Positions 8,512 through 17,450 are shown, counted from the first letter of the stretch. The stretch is DNA of 64,000 nucleotides from Kitasatospora aureofaciens (GCF_001188955.3 NZ_JPRF03000076.1:248001-312000), one strand, 5' to 3'. Numbers and translations: made by a program. Notes: generated by a model from the sequence alone, not told the origin.

Positions 8512-10956
8512 TCAGGTCGGGGCTTGGGCGCGCAGACGGGGGAGGGGCTGCTCGGCCCAGATGGTCTTGCCGGTGCCGGTGTGCCGCGTGCCCCAGCGCT
8601 CGGTGAGCTGGGCGACCATCATCAGGCCGCGTCCGCCCTCGTCGAAGATGCGGGCGCGGCGCGCATGCGGTGCGGTGCTGCTGGCGTCGGAAACCTCGCA
8701 GATCAGCGTCCGGTCCTTGATGAGCCGCAGCTGGATGGGCGGGGCGGCGTACCGGATCGCGTTGGTCACCAGCTCACTGACCGCGAGTTCGGTGACGAAG
8801 GCCAGCTCGTCCAGCTTCCACGCGTGGAGCTGTGCGGTCGTCCGCGTGCGGGCCTCGGCGACGACGGCCGGATCGGCGGGCAGGTCCCAGCAGGCGACGT
8901 GCCCGGCGTCCAGGGCGCGGGTGCGGGCGATCAGCAGTGCGACATCGTCGGCGGGCCGCTCGTCGAGCATCGTCTTCAGGACGGCGTCACAGAGGGTTTC
9001 GAGGTCGCAGGCCGTGTCCGGCGAGGGGACAGGGCCGGCGAGGGCCGCGCGCAGCGCGTGCAGGCCGGTGTCGACGTCGCGGTGGCGGGCCTCGATCAGG
9101 CCGTCGGTGAACAGCGCGACGATACTGCCTTCGGGGAGCTCGGTTTCGACGGTCTCGAACGGCAGCCCGCCCAGGCCCAGTGGCGGGCCGGTGGGCAGTT
9201 CGATGAAGTCCACGGTGCCGTCAGGGGTCACCAGAGCGGGCCATGGATGGCCGGCGCTGGCGAGCGAGCACCTGCGGGAGATGGGGTCGTAGACCGCGTA
9301 CAGGCAGGTGGCTCCGAGTTCTCCGGGCGGCGCGTCAGCGCACTCCTTCCCCGTGCCGAGCTGGATGACGAGGTCGTCCAGATGTGCGAGCAGCTCGTCC
9401 GGGGCCAGATCGACGTCGGCGAGGGTGCGTACGGCGGTGCGCAGGCGGCCCATGGCGGCGGAGGCGTGGATGCCGTGGCCGACGACATCGCCGACGACGA
9501 GGGCGACCCGGGCGCCGGAGAGCGGGATCACGTCGTACCAGTCACCGCCGATGCCGGCCTTCGAGTCCGCGGGCAGGTAGCGGCCCGCGATGTCGACGGC
9601 GGCCTGCTCGGGAGTCCCCTGTGGCAGGAGGCTGTGCTGGAGTGTGAGGGCGGTGGTGTGCTCGCGCGTGTAGCGGCGGGCGTTGTCGATGCAGACCGCG
9701 GCGCGCGCCGCCAGTTCCTCGGCGATCGGCAGGTCATCCCGCCCGTACGGCGGCGCGGACGGGTCCAGACGGGTGAAGAGGACGACGCCGAGGTTCGTAC
9801 CGCGGGCACGCAGCGGTACCGCGAGCAGCGAGTGCGCACGGTGCCGGCGTATCCAGGCGGCCCGGTCCGGGTCCTCGGCCAGCCAACGGACGATCTCGGG
9901 ATCGGTAATCCGGTGCGCCGTGCCCCGGCCGGTGGCCAGGCAGAGGGTATGCGGTGAGAACTCCGGATAGCGGGCCGGATCGCCGACCGCGACGACACCC
10001 GGCACATCGGAGCAGGCGGCCACGCGCCGCAGAACCAGGGGGCGGTCGGTGGGGATCGGTGCGGGCTCATCCCCGTGCAGCACGGCATCGAGCAGGTCGA
10101 CCGAAACGAAGTCCGCGCAGGCGGGCACGGCCACGTCGGCCAACTCCTGGGCAGTGCGGGCCACATCCAGGGTGCTGCCGATCCGCCTGCCGGCCTCGTC
10201 GAGCAGCGCCAGACGTTCGCGGGCCGCGTGCTGCTCGGAGAAGTCGAGTGCGGTCATCTGCACGCCGTGCACCAGCCCCGCCGGGTCCTTGAGCGGCGTG
10301 AAGTGGACGATCCAGGCGTGCGGGAAGGCCTCTCCCGGCACCCGCAGGTAGTTCTCGAGGTGCTCCGGCCGACCGGTCGCCGCCACTCGCTCGACACTCC
10401 GCTGGGGGACGCCGAACAGCGGATCCGGCATGTGCTCGGTGATCCGGCGCCCGCGAAGCTCCCCCTCCGGGGCTCCGAGCTGCTGCACCATGGCCTCGTT
10501 GACGTACACGAACCGGCCCTCGGTGTCGTAGATCGCCAGAGAGAGCGGGGACTGGTCGAATGACCAGTGGAGCAGCGGATCGTTCTCGCGGTCGTTATCC
10601 TGCCCCAGTGGGGCGGCCTCGAGCAGCCAGCCCGCCTGGCCGTCACCGGCGGGCAGCGGACGGGCACACAGTCGGCATTCCGCGGGGTGGCCGTCGCGGT
10701 GGCGCAGGACCACAGGTCCGACCCAGCCCTCCTGCCCGGCCAGCCGCTCGCGAGCGGATGTAGGGAGGGGCGACGCGAGCAGATCCGCTGCGGGCCGGCC
10801 CACGGCCTCGGAGTCGGAGTATCCGAGCAGCCGTTGTGCGCCGGTACTCCAGCCCGTCAGTGCTCCGTCCGGAGCCGCGGTGGCCACGGCCGCACCCGTG
10901 GCGAAGGAGCCACCGGGATGGCCCTCACCCGTCGCTGGTGTGTCCATGCTGATCAT
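8512..10956 (-). CDS. PAS-PAS-GAF-PP2C serine phosphatase with C-terminal HATPase domain
   Basis: 814 residues from ATG 10956 (an in-frame ATG at 10947 is possible). Domains in order: PAS at about 20-115; a second PAS at about 125-250 ('LLHWSFDQSPLSLAIYDTEGRFVYVNEAM'); GAF at about 255-430 ('FVSVDLLDAVLHG', 'AVPLRARGTNLGVVLFTR'); SpoIIE/PP2C phosphatase at about 445-660 with the metal-binding motifs 'GGDWYDVIPL' and 'VVGDVVGHGIHAS', and 'ALFTDGLIEAR'; HATPase of the RsbW/anti-sigma type at about 680-800 ('SELVTNAIRYA', 'GRGLMMVAQLTERWG'). Such proteins are abundant in streptomycetes and act in partner-switching signalling, sensing small ligands or light/redox and controlling anti-sigma factor antagonists. 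No sensory cofactor can be assigned. Intact, cytoplasmic, with no partner genes adjacent. Confidence 0.9.
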   Translation of the reverse strand: MISMDTPATGEGHPGGSFATGAAVATAAPDGALTGWSTGAQRLLGYSDSEAVGRPAADLLASPLPTSARERLAGQEGWVGPVVLRHRDGHPAECRLCARPLPAGDGQAGWLLEAAPLGQDNDRENDPLLHWSFDQSPLSLAIYDTEGRFVYVNEAMVQQLGAPEGELRGRRITEHMPDPLFGVPQRSVERVAATGRPEHLENYLRVPGEAFPHAWIVHFTPLKDPAGLVHGVQMTALDFSEQHAARERLALLDEAGRRIGSTLDVARTAQELADVAVPACADFVSVDLLDAVLHGDEPAPIPTDRPLVLRRVAACSDVPGVVAVGDPARYPEFSPHTLCLATGRGTAHRITDPEIVRWLAEDPDRAAWIRRHRAHSLLAVPLRARGTNLGVVLFTRLDPSAPPYGRDDLPIAEELAARAAVCIDNARRYTREHTTALTLQHSLLPQGTPEQAAVDIAGRYLPADSKAGIGGDWYDVIPLSGARVALVVGDVVGHGIHASAAMGRLRTAVRTLADVDLAPDELLAHLDDLVIQLGTGKECADAPPGELGATCLYAVYDPISRRCSLASAGHPWPALVTPDGTVDFIELPTGPPLGLGGLPFETVETELPEGSIVALFTDGLIEARHRDVDTGLHALRAALAGPVPSPDTACDLETLCDAVLKTMLDERPADDVALLIARTRALDAGHVACWDLPADPAVVAEARTRTTAQLHAWKLDELAFVTELAVSELVTNAIRYAAPPIQLRLIKDRTLICEVSDASSTAPHARRARIFDEGGRGLMMVAQLTERWGTRHTGTGKTIWAEQPLPRLRAQAPT

Positions 10957-11512
10957 CTCGCTTCACGCGTCCGTTGACTCAAGGATTCCTCGGGAACGGC
11001 ACCAGTTCACATCGGGCCGCGGAAGCCGGGCCTGGGGCACGAGAACCGCCCCGCGAAACCCGGCACTTGCACCATGGGCGACCTGCTCCGGCAGCACAGG
11101 AACGCCCGCCACCCCCGACGTGCCGACCGTCCAGCGCCGCGAGCTCTCCCGCGTCCGCAGCGAGAAGGGAATCGGCTGGGGCGGGCGACTGGCCACGTTG
11201 CCGGCAGCTCTGGGACGGCCCTGGGCCGGGGGGGGGCTGGTCTGACTACTCTGAGTAATACCGGGCCGATCTCGGGGGCGGACGTTGATCGTCTGGAGGC
11301 TGCCGTCCGATTGCCGTCAGGTTGGGTGCTGTCGCTCTGAGTTGCCAAAGAGGCTGGATGGCTGACGCGCTGCCCGTCACACTCTTGATTGCTGACGCGG
11401 TTGTGCCGAGCCGTCGGGGTGGGCTCGGAGCTGCTTGTCACGGGGTGGAGTCGACCCTGGCGCGGCGGTTGGTCCGGGTATGAGCGCCGTCGGCTGCCGG
11501 GTGGATGCGGTG
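10957..11512. other. Intergenic region, no gene seen
   Basis: About 550 bases between two leftward genes. Contains the promoter region of the PP2C phosphatase (near 10957-11050) and a homopolymer of about ten G at 11225-11236. Open frames on both strands lack recognisable features. I see no RNA gene. Confidence 0.4.
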
Positions 11513-12658
11513 TCAGACGAGTCGGTCGCGGTTGTCTGCGGCGATGGCGCGGACTAGTGCGGCGAACTGGGCGCGGCTGTGGTGCTGGTGCCGTTCGGCT
11601 GTCTCGTCGTCCGATTCTTCCTCGTCGTCGTCCCGATCCTCGTCCTCAGCGTATTCCTGGTGGAGGAGCCAGCAGCCGTTGATGCCGGTGAGGAGGTCTT
11701 CGAGGAGGTCGTGGGCGGGGCGTCGTGGGTCCAGCGGGGTGAGGCGGATACCGGTGAGCACGTCGTCCGCCTCCTCGGAATCGTCGTCGTACTCGATGAT
11801 CATCTCCTCGTCCTCGTCGAGTTGCTCGCGGACAGCGGCCGGGTCGGGCAGTACGCCGTCGGCGACCCGCATGGCATGGCGCACCAGCCCGGTGACGGCG
11901 TCGTAGGGGGAGACACCGTTGTCGAGGAGTTCCAGGACGAGGGTGGGTGTCGCGTGGGGGAGTGCCTCGATGTTGTCCGCTTCCCGGATCACCTCGGTGG
12001 GTGCGTACCCGGATGCCTCCGAGACGGCTTCGGCGGCGGCGTAGAGCCAGTGGGCGGCTGCCACGGCTGCGGCGGTGGGGTCGATGTCGGAGTAGAGCGC
12101 GGCCGGGCCGAACGGGTCCTCCTGCAGGAGCCGGTCGGCGGCGGAGACCTGGGCGGGGGAGGCGCCTTCGCGGCTGAGGAGCACGGCCTGCTGGGCCCGT
12201 CCGGTGAGGTCGCCGAGCTCGGCGCTCTCGACGGCGGCCAGCTCCACCGTGGTCTCGGCGCGGATCGCCTCGGTCAAATCCGGGATGTCCAGGGCGATGA
12301 GGGCGCGGCCGACGCGGTGCGCGTTCTCCAGCACCGGGCTGTACTCGACGATCATCGAGCCGCCCTGGGGGAGGTTCGGCGTGGTCACGGCTGCGGTGAC
12401 CTCGTCGAACGCCTTGCGTTCCTCTTCCCGACGCCAGCCCTCGCTGTTGACCTCCAATGAGTCGGCGGCGCTGGCCGGGTGGGTGTAGGTGCGCCAGGCC
12501 GCTGTCGACAGCTGGGTGAGTGCACCGGCTAGGCGGGACAGCGCGGCGAGGTCCGTGCCGGTCGGGACGGTGGCGATGCGGGTGGCAAGGTCGCCCTCGC
12601 CGGTTCCCCAGGTGGCGATGAGTTCGTGTCGAACAGGGTCGACGCAGTACCGGGTCAT
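11513..12658 (-). CDS. Hypothetical acidic protein, 381 residues
   Basis: Start at ATG 12658, nine bases after GGAGG, although the open frame continues upstream through an IS remnant. The protein begins MTRYCVDPVRHELIATWGTG, is mostly helical and Ala/Glu-rich ('AAWRTYTHPASAADSLEVNSEGWRREEERKAFDE', 'AGRAQQAVLLSREGASPAQ'-like heptads), and ends with a very acidic tail at about residues 295-360 ('DEDEEMIIEYDDDSEEADD' and 'EYAEDEDRDDDEEE'). No catalytic motif or membrane segment. I do not recognise a family. An IS remnant sits about 150 bases upstream, so its native promoter may have been altered. Confidence 0.6.
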   Translation of the reverse strand: MTRYCVDPVRHELIATWGTGEGDLATRIATVPTGTDLAALSRLAGALTQLSTAAWRTYTHPASAADSLEVNSEGWRREEERKAFDEVTAAVTTPNLPQGGSMIVEYSPVLENAHRVGRALIALDIPDLTEAIRAETTVELAAVESAELGDLTGRAQQAVLLSREGASPAQVSAADRLLQEDPFGPAALYSDIDPTAAAVAAAHWLYAAAEAVSEASGYAPTEVIREADNIEALPHATPTLVLELLDNGVSPYDAVTGLVRHAMRVADGVLPDPAAVREQLDEDEEMIIEYDDDSEEADDVLTGIRLTPLDPRRPAHDLLEDLLTGINGCWLLHQEYAEDEDRDDDEEESDDETAERHQHHSRAQFAALVRAIAADNRDRLV

Positions 12659-12805
12659 GACGGACCACCTCCAGCTCGACTCCGTCATATCACCGATCAA
12701 CCTGCTGTCGTGGTATGACTCACTTCGCTTGGGGCAGTGACGGGTTCGAGCGCCATCGTGGCACCCGTTGGGGACCTCCCGGGGCGGCGTGTTGGTGTCG
12801 ATGCC

Positions 12806-13139
12806 TGTGCCGACCGGAATCTTGTCGCCGCTGGTCAGGCCGCGTATCGGTACTCGTTGATGACGCCGCCGAGCACGCGGGTGCGGAGGAGCCGGTGAGC
12901 GGCCAGGTCGGCTCTTGGCACGGGGCGCCTGAGCGAGGGGCGGGAGCTGTGCTCGAGCCTGGTGTGGGCGATGGCGGTTGTAGTGCCGGGCGTAGGTGTC
13001 GAGGACCTGCCGGGCGTGGATCTCGTTCCATATCAGTAGGTGGTCGAGGGCCTCTCGACGCAGGGTTCCGATGACTCGTTCGCAGTGGGCGTTCGCTCGC
13101 GGAGCACGAGGTGGCGTCTTGATGACCTCCACTTCCTCA
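12806..13139 (-). mobile_element. Truncated copy of the IS at 15.2-16.4 kb (3' third only)
   Basis: Minus-strand translation reads 'AEEVEVIKTPPRAPRANAHCERVIGTLRREALDHLLIW' and 'LDTYARHYNRHRPHQARAQLPPLAQ'. This corresponds closely to the C-terminal part of the complete transposase at 15262-16386 and contains the last catalytic Glu. The outer end matches the left end of that IS (TGTGCCGACCGG versus TGTGCCGTTCGG), so the left inverted repeat is at about 12806. Similarity stops at about 13139, and the N-terminal two thirds and the other end are gone. Just beyond, at 13140-13298, a plus-strand frame ends 'LPDWAAHDLLDVLRPDSDEDETPAADATLGRL', possibly the tail of a gene cut by the insertion. Confidence 0.8.
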
Positions 13140-13365
13140 GCCTTCAAGGAGGGATCCCTCCGGCGCGAAGCCCGGCTGTCGGTCCCGCCGGCGATGACCC
13201 TCCCGGACTGGGCAGCGCACGACCTCCTCGACGTGCTCCGCCCGGACTCCGACGAGGATGAGACCCCTGCTGCCGACGCGACGCTCGGGCGTCTCTGACC
13301 GGAAGCCCGGCCAAAGACGCCCCACCCGAATCCAATCCGCAGCACCGAAGCCGTTCGACGTGTGG

Positions 13366-14472
13366 CTACGCCGCCCGCCGGAGGACCTCGCCAGGCCCGG
13401 GGACCGGACTCTGCCCGGCGGCGGCCCGGTCGAGCGCCTGGGCCAACGCGAGCACGGCCTGGTCGGCGGAGTCCTTGAGGAGGTGGCCGTAGAGGTTGAT
13501 CGTGGTGGCGATGGTGGAGTGCCGCAGGGTCTTGGAGATGACGGCGATGGGGATGTTCTCGGCGATCATGATGCTGGCCGCAGTGTGGCGCTTCTGGATC
13601 GCGGCCTGGCGATGGAGGGCGGCCATGACCCTGGGGGAGAGGCTGATCCAGGCCCGGCCCGCCTCGGTCTTCGGCTCCCGGAGATGAATCTTCCCGTTGT
13701 CGATCGCGGCCAGGGTCCAGCGGACGAACAGCTTGCGGTCCATGAGGTGGACGTCCGACCAGTGCAGGGTGAGAACCTCACCGCGGCGCATGCCGGTGCC
13801 GAGCATGACCTCGAACAGATCGGTCAGCTGGTCCGCGTACTGCTCCACACCCTGCTGCAGGAACGCCGCGGCCTGCTCGGGAGGCCAGCAGATGCGCTCG
13901 GCGGCGCGGGGCCTGGGCGGGACGGAGTGCTTGGCCGGATTGTAGCGCAGTCCCCAGGCGCGGACGGCGGCGTTGAGGGCGTTGCGCAGGGTGGAGACGA
14001 TTCTGTAGACGGTGACCTTGCCGCGCTTGGCCTTGCGCTGGGCGGCGATCCAGCGCTCGATGTGCTGGGGGCGCAGGTCCGGGAGGCGGTAGTGGCCGAA
14101 GGCGGGGATGAGGTCTCGTTCGACGCGCGCCTCGTAGCCGGCGTAGGTGTTCGGGGCGAGCTCCTCCTTCTTCGTGGCCAGCCACTGGCGCAGGAAGCTC
14201 GCCACCGTGGTGCGGCGGTCCTCGTAGACGCCCCGCAACTCACCGTCCAGCACCGCCTTCATCTCCCGCGCCGCCTCGGCCCGGGTGGCGAACCCGCCGC
14301 GCCGGCGGGTGCGGCGCTCGCCCTCTTCCGGGGCCAGGTCGACGCAGTATGTCCACGACCCGTGACCCGCCTCCTCGAGCAGCCGCACGCACCACAGACC
14401 CAGCTGCTTGCCGTTCCCGTCCGTACAACCACACCGCCGGTAGACCCGACCCCGCTGCGCACGCTGTCCCAT
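13366..14472 (-). CDS. int: Tyrosine recombinase (integrase) with an internal in-frame deletion
   Basis: Start ATG 14472 (MGQRAQRGRVYRRCGCTDGN) after GAAGGGGAAG. The open frame continues upstream but lacks family sequence. 368 residues: N-terminal arm-binding segment; SAM-like core-binding domain at about 95-185 ('VASFLRQWLATKKEELAPNTYAGYEARVERDLIPAFG'); catalytic domain with the first Arg in 'GTGMRRGEVLTLHW'; the closing 'TLRHSTIATTINLYGHLLKDSADQAV' supplies the H/Y nucleophile region. Between MAALHRQAAIQK and RHTAASIMIAENIP the roughly 50-60 residues normally present, including the His of the HxxR motif, are missing without loss of frame. Homologues are about 430-460 residues. It is therefore probably inactive. 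It lies 520 bases from the tRNA-Pro half-site at 14996, as expected for an integrase and its attachment site. Confidence 0.8.
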   Translation of the reverse strand: MGQRAQRGRVYRRCGCTDGNGKQLGLWCVRLLEEAGHGSWTYCVDLAPEEGERRTRRRGGFATRAEAAREMKAVLDGELRGVYEDRRTTVASFLRQWLATKKEELAPNTYAGYEARVERDLIPAFGHYRLPDLRPQHIERWIAAQRKAKRGKVTVYRIVSTLRNALNAAVRAWGLRYNPAKHSVPPRPRAAERICWPPEQAAAFLQQGVEQYADQLTDLFEVMLGTGMRRGEVLTLHWSDVHLMDRKLFVRWTLAAIDNGKIHLREPKTEAGRAWISLSPRVMAALHRQAAIQKRHTAASIMIAENIPIAVISKTLRHSTIATTINLYGHLLKDSADQAVLALAQALDRAAAGQSPVPGPGEVLRRAA

Positions 14473-14995
14473 GAGCTTCCCCTTCTCTCGGACTGGATGG
14501 TGACTCTGGGCAAGAGTGGCTGCCACGTCGGGTGTGGCGGCAGAGCGCGCTGGGCGGTGCGCGAGGCACGTCAGAACCATCTGGCGAAGACACGCTCAAG
14601 ACGACACACCGCGCGGAAGATCACCATCCGTAGCCAGGGGGTAAGCGACCATGATCCGCCCGCAGACGCCGGCCCCGTGGGCCGGCTGACGACATCGGCG
14701 CAAGGACAGTCGGGCAGGCGTGACGCTGCTTGCTGAAAGCACGACAGATATCGATCACAGGCAGTACCTGCGGTGGGGTAGTCGGTCTGGGGACCATTTT
14801 GGGACCGCACCTGATGAGCGCCTATGGGCGCTGGTGATCCGAAACGGACACTTGCGTGCAAAGTAAACAGTGAGCCACCGTCAGCAGCCTGCGGCATCGC
14901 TTTCGCAGAGAAGTCCCAATTCACTTTCACTTCATGGTGGTCGAGCAACAGGAAGGCCGAGACCTCAGGGTCTCGACTGTTGACAATAAGTGAAC
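14473..14995. other. Region between integrase and attachment site
   Basis: About 520 bases. It includes GCGCC/GGCGC arms near 14819-14830. An open minus-strand frame starting beside the att site (MNLRPLDPQS...) resembles the spurious frames often seen at tRNA attachment sites and I do not accept it. No excisionase gene is recognisable. This segment probably holds the remains of attP and the integrase promoter. Confidence 0.45.
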
Positions 14996-15045
14996 CCCTT
15001 GACTGGGGGTCAAGGGGTCGCAGGTTCAAATCCTGTCGTCCCGAC
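14996..15045 (+). other. Attachment-site scar: 3' half of a tRNA-Pro(GGG) gene
   Basis: The sequence runs from the anticodon stem (CTTGA), 7-base loop CTGGGGG with anticodon GGG, and stem TCAAG, through the variable loop and T-arm (GGTCGCAGGTTCAAATCC), to the acceptor strand CGTCCCG plus discriminator A. The 5' half (acceptor strand, D-arm) is absent upstream. This is what remains at the distal end (attR-type) after site-specific integration into the 3' end of a tRNA gene. The intact tRNA-Pro would be expected at the other end of the element, presumably to the left of the window. Confidence 0.8.
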
Positions 15046-15232
15046 TGGAGTTCTCTCCGTTGTCGCAGGTCAGAGGCCGTTTCCTCCTTCGCGAGGAGGC
15101 GGCCTTCGGCGTGTTCCGGGGTGTGCCTCTCACATTCGTCTCACGGCTTCACGGTCCTGTGCCGGGGCCTGATGCTGCTCGGCGTCGTGCGCTGGTGGCC
15201 ATATGTGTGCACTCTGCCTGTATGTCCGATCT

Positions 15233-16424
15233 TGTGCCGTTCGGAAACTCGTCGCTGCTGGTCAGGCCGCATATTGGTACTCGTTGATGACGCCGCCGAG
15301 CACTCGCGCGCGGAGGAGCCGGTGAGCGGCCAGGCCGGCTCTTGGCACCGGGTGCTCCTGGGCGAGGGGAGGGAGCTGTCCCCGAGCCTGGTGTGGGCGA
15401 TGGCGGTTGTAGTGCCGGGCATAGGTGTTGAGGACCTGCCGGGCGTGAGTCTCGTTCCATATCAGCAGGTGGTCGAGGACCTCGCGCCGCAGCGTTCCGA
15501 TGACCCGTTCGCAGTGGGCGTTCGCTCGCGGCGCACGAGGCGGCGACTTGATGACCTCCACGTCCTCAGCCTCGAAGACCGCATCGAACGACGCGGTGTA
15601 CTTCGCGTCCCGGTCGCGGATCAGGAAGCGCAGTGAGTCGAGCCGGACGTCCAGCTCGACTGCGAGGTTTCTCGCCTGTTGCACCGCCCAGGGAGCCGTC
15701 GGGTGGGCGGTCACTCCGGTGACGTGCAACCGCCGTGTGCCGTGCTCGAGGAACACCAGCGCGTACACCCGGCGCAGGTCGACCAGATCGATGTGCACGA
15801 AGTCGCAGGCGATGAGGCCCTCGGCTTGCGCGGTCAGGAACTCGCGCCACGTCGGCCCACCGCGGCGCGGGGCCGGATCGATGCCCGCCGCCGTCAGGAT
15901 CTCCCAGACCGTCGTCGCGCCGATCGGATGCCCGAGGCGGACCAGTTCGCCCTGGATCCGACGGCTGCCCCAACGCGGATTCTCGTTGGCCAGCCGCAAC
16001 ACCAGCGCCTTCACGGCGCTCGCGGTCGGCGGCCTGCCGGGCCTGCCCCGCTGCTTGCTGTAGTCCCACTTCCGGGCGATCAGCCTTCGGTGCCACGCGA
16101 GCAGTGTCCCGGGCGTCACCGGAAACACCTGCGCCCACCGGCGCCGGGGGATCAGCGACGACAGTGCCGTGAACCACAGCCGGTCCGCCTGCTCGTACCG
16201 CACTGGTGCGGTGAGTTGCCTGCGCAGCACCGCGTTCTCATGCCGCAGCACCAGTAGTTCGGCGTCCTTGGCCGCGTCCCGACGCAGCAGCACTGCCGGA
16301 ACCGCGAGCAGCTTCCGCGCCACCTTGTAGACCAGTGAGACGATCACTCGGACAGGGTTCCAGGAGGTCGTGACGGCTCGCCACATCCACTCCGAGTAGC
16401 AGCGATGAGTTTCCGAACGGCACA
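15233..16424. mobile_element. Complete insertion sequence, about 1.19 kb
   Basis: Terminal inverted repeats bound the element. The left end begins TGTGCCGTTCGGAAACTC at 15233. The right end, read inward from 16424, begins with the same 18 bases. Past that point the arms continue GTCGCTGCT and ATCGCTGCT. It carries one transposase gene on the minus strand with all catalytic residues. No clear target-site duplication flanks it (left ...GATCT, right GCATG...). A truncated relative lies at 12806-13139 in the same orientation. Confidence 0.85.
15262..16386 (-). CDS. IS transposase, integrase-core (rve) DDE type
   Basis: Start taken at ATG 16386 (MWRAVTTSWNPVRVIVSLVY), inside the right inverted repeat; longer frames would translate the repeat itself. 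374 residues. N-terminal helical/HTH region at about 30-130 ('AKDAELLVLRHENAVLRRQ', 'GRPGRPPTASAVKALVLRLA', 'GSRRIQGELVRLGHPIGATTVWEIL'). Then the RNase-H fold with first Asp in 'IACDFVHIDLVDLRR', second Asp in 'FLIRDRDAKYTASF', and Glu in 'PRANAHCERVIGTLRRE'. The C-terminus (RPHQARGQLPPLAQEHP...NEYQYAA) matches the rve transposases common in actinomycete genomes. All three acidic residues are present and the frame is intact, so the element may still be active. Confidence 0.88.
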   Translation of the reverse strand: MWRAVTTSWNPVRVIVSLVYKVARKLLAVPAVLLRRDAAKDAELLVLRHENAVLRRQLTAPVRYEQADRLWFTALSSLIPRRRWAQVFPVTPGTLLAWHRRLIARKWDYSKQRGRPGRPPTASAVKALVLRLANENPRWGSRRIQGELVRLGHPIGATTVWEILTAAGIDPAPRRGGPTWREFLTAQAEGLIACDFVHIDLVDLRRVYALVFLEHGTRRLHVTGVTAHPTAPWAVQQARNLAVELDVRLDSLRFLIRDRDAKYTASFDAVFEAEDVEVIKSPPRAPRANAHCERVIGTLRREVLDHLLIWNETHARQVLNTYARHYNRHRPHQARGQLPPLAQEHPVPRAGLAAHRLLRARVLGGVINEYQYAA

Positions 16425-16649
16425 GCATGCTCGTGGAACCCGCGGCGTGGACTGTTCCAGCGGGCGGCGGGCCTGAGTGGGTGTCAGCTACCTCCTGCGG
16501 TCCCCACTCCTTGATCAACTCGGGGAGGCTACAGATTTCGCGTCCGAATGACTGGCTGCGACCACCATGCGATCACCAAAGCGGAATTGGGCCATTGACC
16601 TGCGGCTCGCGGTGAGAGCCCGGGCACCGGACGGAGGCGGATGGACTGC

Positions 16650-16775
16650 TCACGGCGTGCGTCGCAGGGCTGCGTCCACCGCCTTCGACAGCTGGTCGCG
16701 CAGAGGCGCGCTCGTGATGAGGGTGATGGCGTCGGCAAGGGCCGGTAGATCAGAGGCGCTGTGGCGGGCGCCCAT
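16650..16775 (-). CDS. Small ORF or C-terminal gene fragment, 41 residues
   Basis: ATG 16775 opens a 41-residue frame (MGARHSASDLPALADAITLI...RDQLSKAVDAALRRTP). The composition (amphipathic helix, no Arg/Pro bias) looks like genuine protein. There is no good Shine-Dalgarno upstream of the ATG, so it may be the C-terminus of a larger decayed gene next to the IS. No family recognised. Confidence 0.3.
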   Translation of the reverse strand: MGARHSASDLPALADAITLITSAPLRDQLSKAVDAALRRTP

Positions 16776-16850
16776 GCGATTCGGAGGGGACGCTCGGCCA
16801 GCTCGGCGTCGCGCGTACCCTCCGCCTCAGAGAACCGCGTCGGTCTCGGG

Positions 16851-17078
16851 TCAGAGCTTGTACATGGTGGCGTAGGGCTGGGTGATGCTTTCGCGCCGAG
16901 ATCCGAAGTCGACGAGGACCGCGATATCGCTGTCTCCTTCGACCTCGATGGCCCGGCCGAGGCCGTACGTGTCGTGGGTGACGCGGTCTCCGACGGTGAA
17001 GTGCTTGCGTGGCGTTTCGATCCGGGCCTTGAAGGGGCTGGTGGGCAGGATGCGGCGGACTGCTACAGATCGTGTCAT
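16851..17078 (-). CDS. Small Tudor-like (UvrD/PcrA C-terminal type) protein
   Basis: 75 residues from ATG 17078, which directly follows AAGGA; a slightly later start cannot be excluded. The C-terminal 45 residues, 'FTVGDRVTHDTYGLGRAIEVEGDSDIAVLVDFGSRRESITQPYATMYKL' (shown to mark the pattern GDRVTHDxxGLGxxxxVEG...VDFG), match the Tudor/KOW-like module at the end of UvrD and PcrA helicases, which contacts RNA polymerase. Here it is a standalone protein with a short basic N-terminus. Its role is unknown; binding to RNA polymerase or nucleic acid is inference. It lies upstream of, and divergent from, the cold-shock gene. Confidence 0.65.
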   Translation of the reverse strand: MTRSVAVRRILPTSPFKARIETPRKHFTVGDRVTHDTYGLGRAIEVEGDSDIAVLVDFGSRRESITQPYATMYKL

Positions 17079-17419
17079 TCCTTGCAGTATGCGCTGAAAA
17101 TCGCGGGAGCTGGTCTTCTGGTGCGCTTAATTTCTGAGCCACGGCAGGAATTTCGCGTACGCCGTCCGCAATGATCACGGATGGCGCCGATGGGCGCGCT
17201 GCGTGGCCGGCGCGGCGGGGCAGGTCCGTCCTTGGCGCCCGTGGGGCTCGCCCATCCGAGGAGGGTGGGGCGCGGGCGTCGAGAGGGCAGAGCTTCCAGG
17301 CCAACTAGGCTGTTTCTCATGTGTGTTGACGGTCATGTTGCCTCGCGACCTGCGGTCCCGGGGGAAGGGCCCTGCAGAACCGGGGGTGGAATTTCCGCCC
17401 GTCGCGGGCCTGGACCTGC
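17079..17419. other. Intergenic region upstream of the cold-shock leader
   Basis: About 340 bases between two divergent genes. No gene or RNA recognised. It should contain the promoter of the Tudor-like gene. The cold-shock promoter probably begins at the TAGAGT at 17420. Confidence 0.4.
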
Positions 17420-17450
17420 TAGAGTAGTTTTAGTTGCAGTAGTGGTTCCC

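Noticed and set aside
11513-13345. 610-codon minus-strand protein joining transposase and acidic protein
   Set aside because: Chance open frame through the IS remnant. The acidic protein has its own ATG and GGAGG at 12658.
14571-15029. Minus-strand frame MNLRPLDPQS... beside the att scar
   Set aside because: It starts inside the tRNA half-site and has the composition of the spurious frames typical of tRNA att regions. No excisionase features.
15228-16430. Target-site duplication of the complete IS
   Set aside because: The five bases outside the inverted repeats (GATCT and GCATG) do not match.
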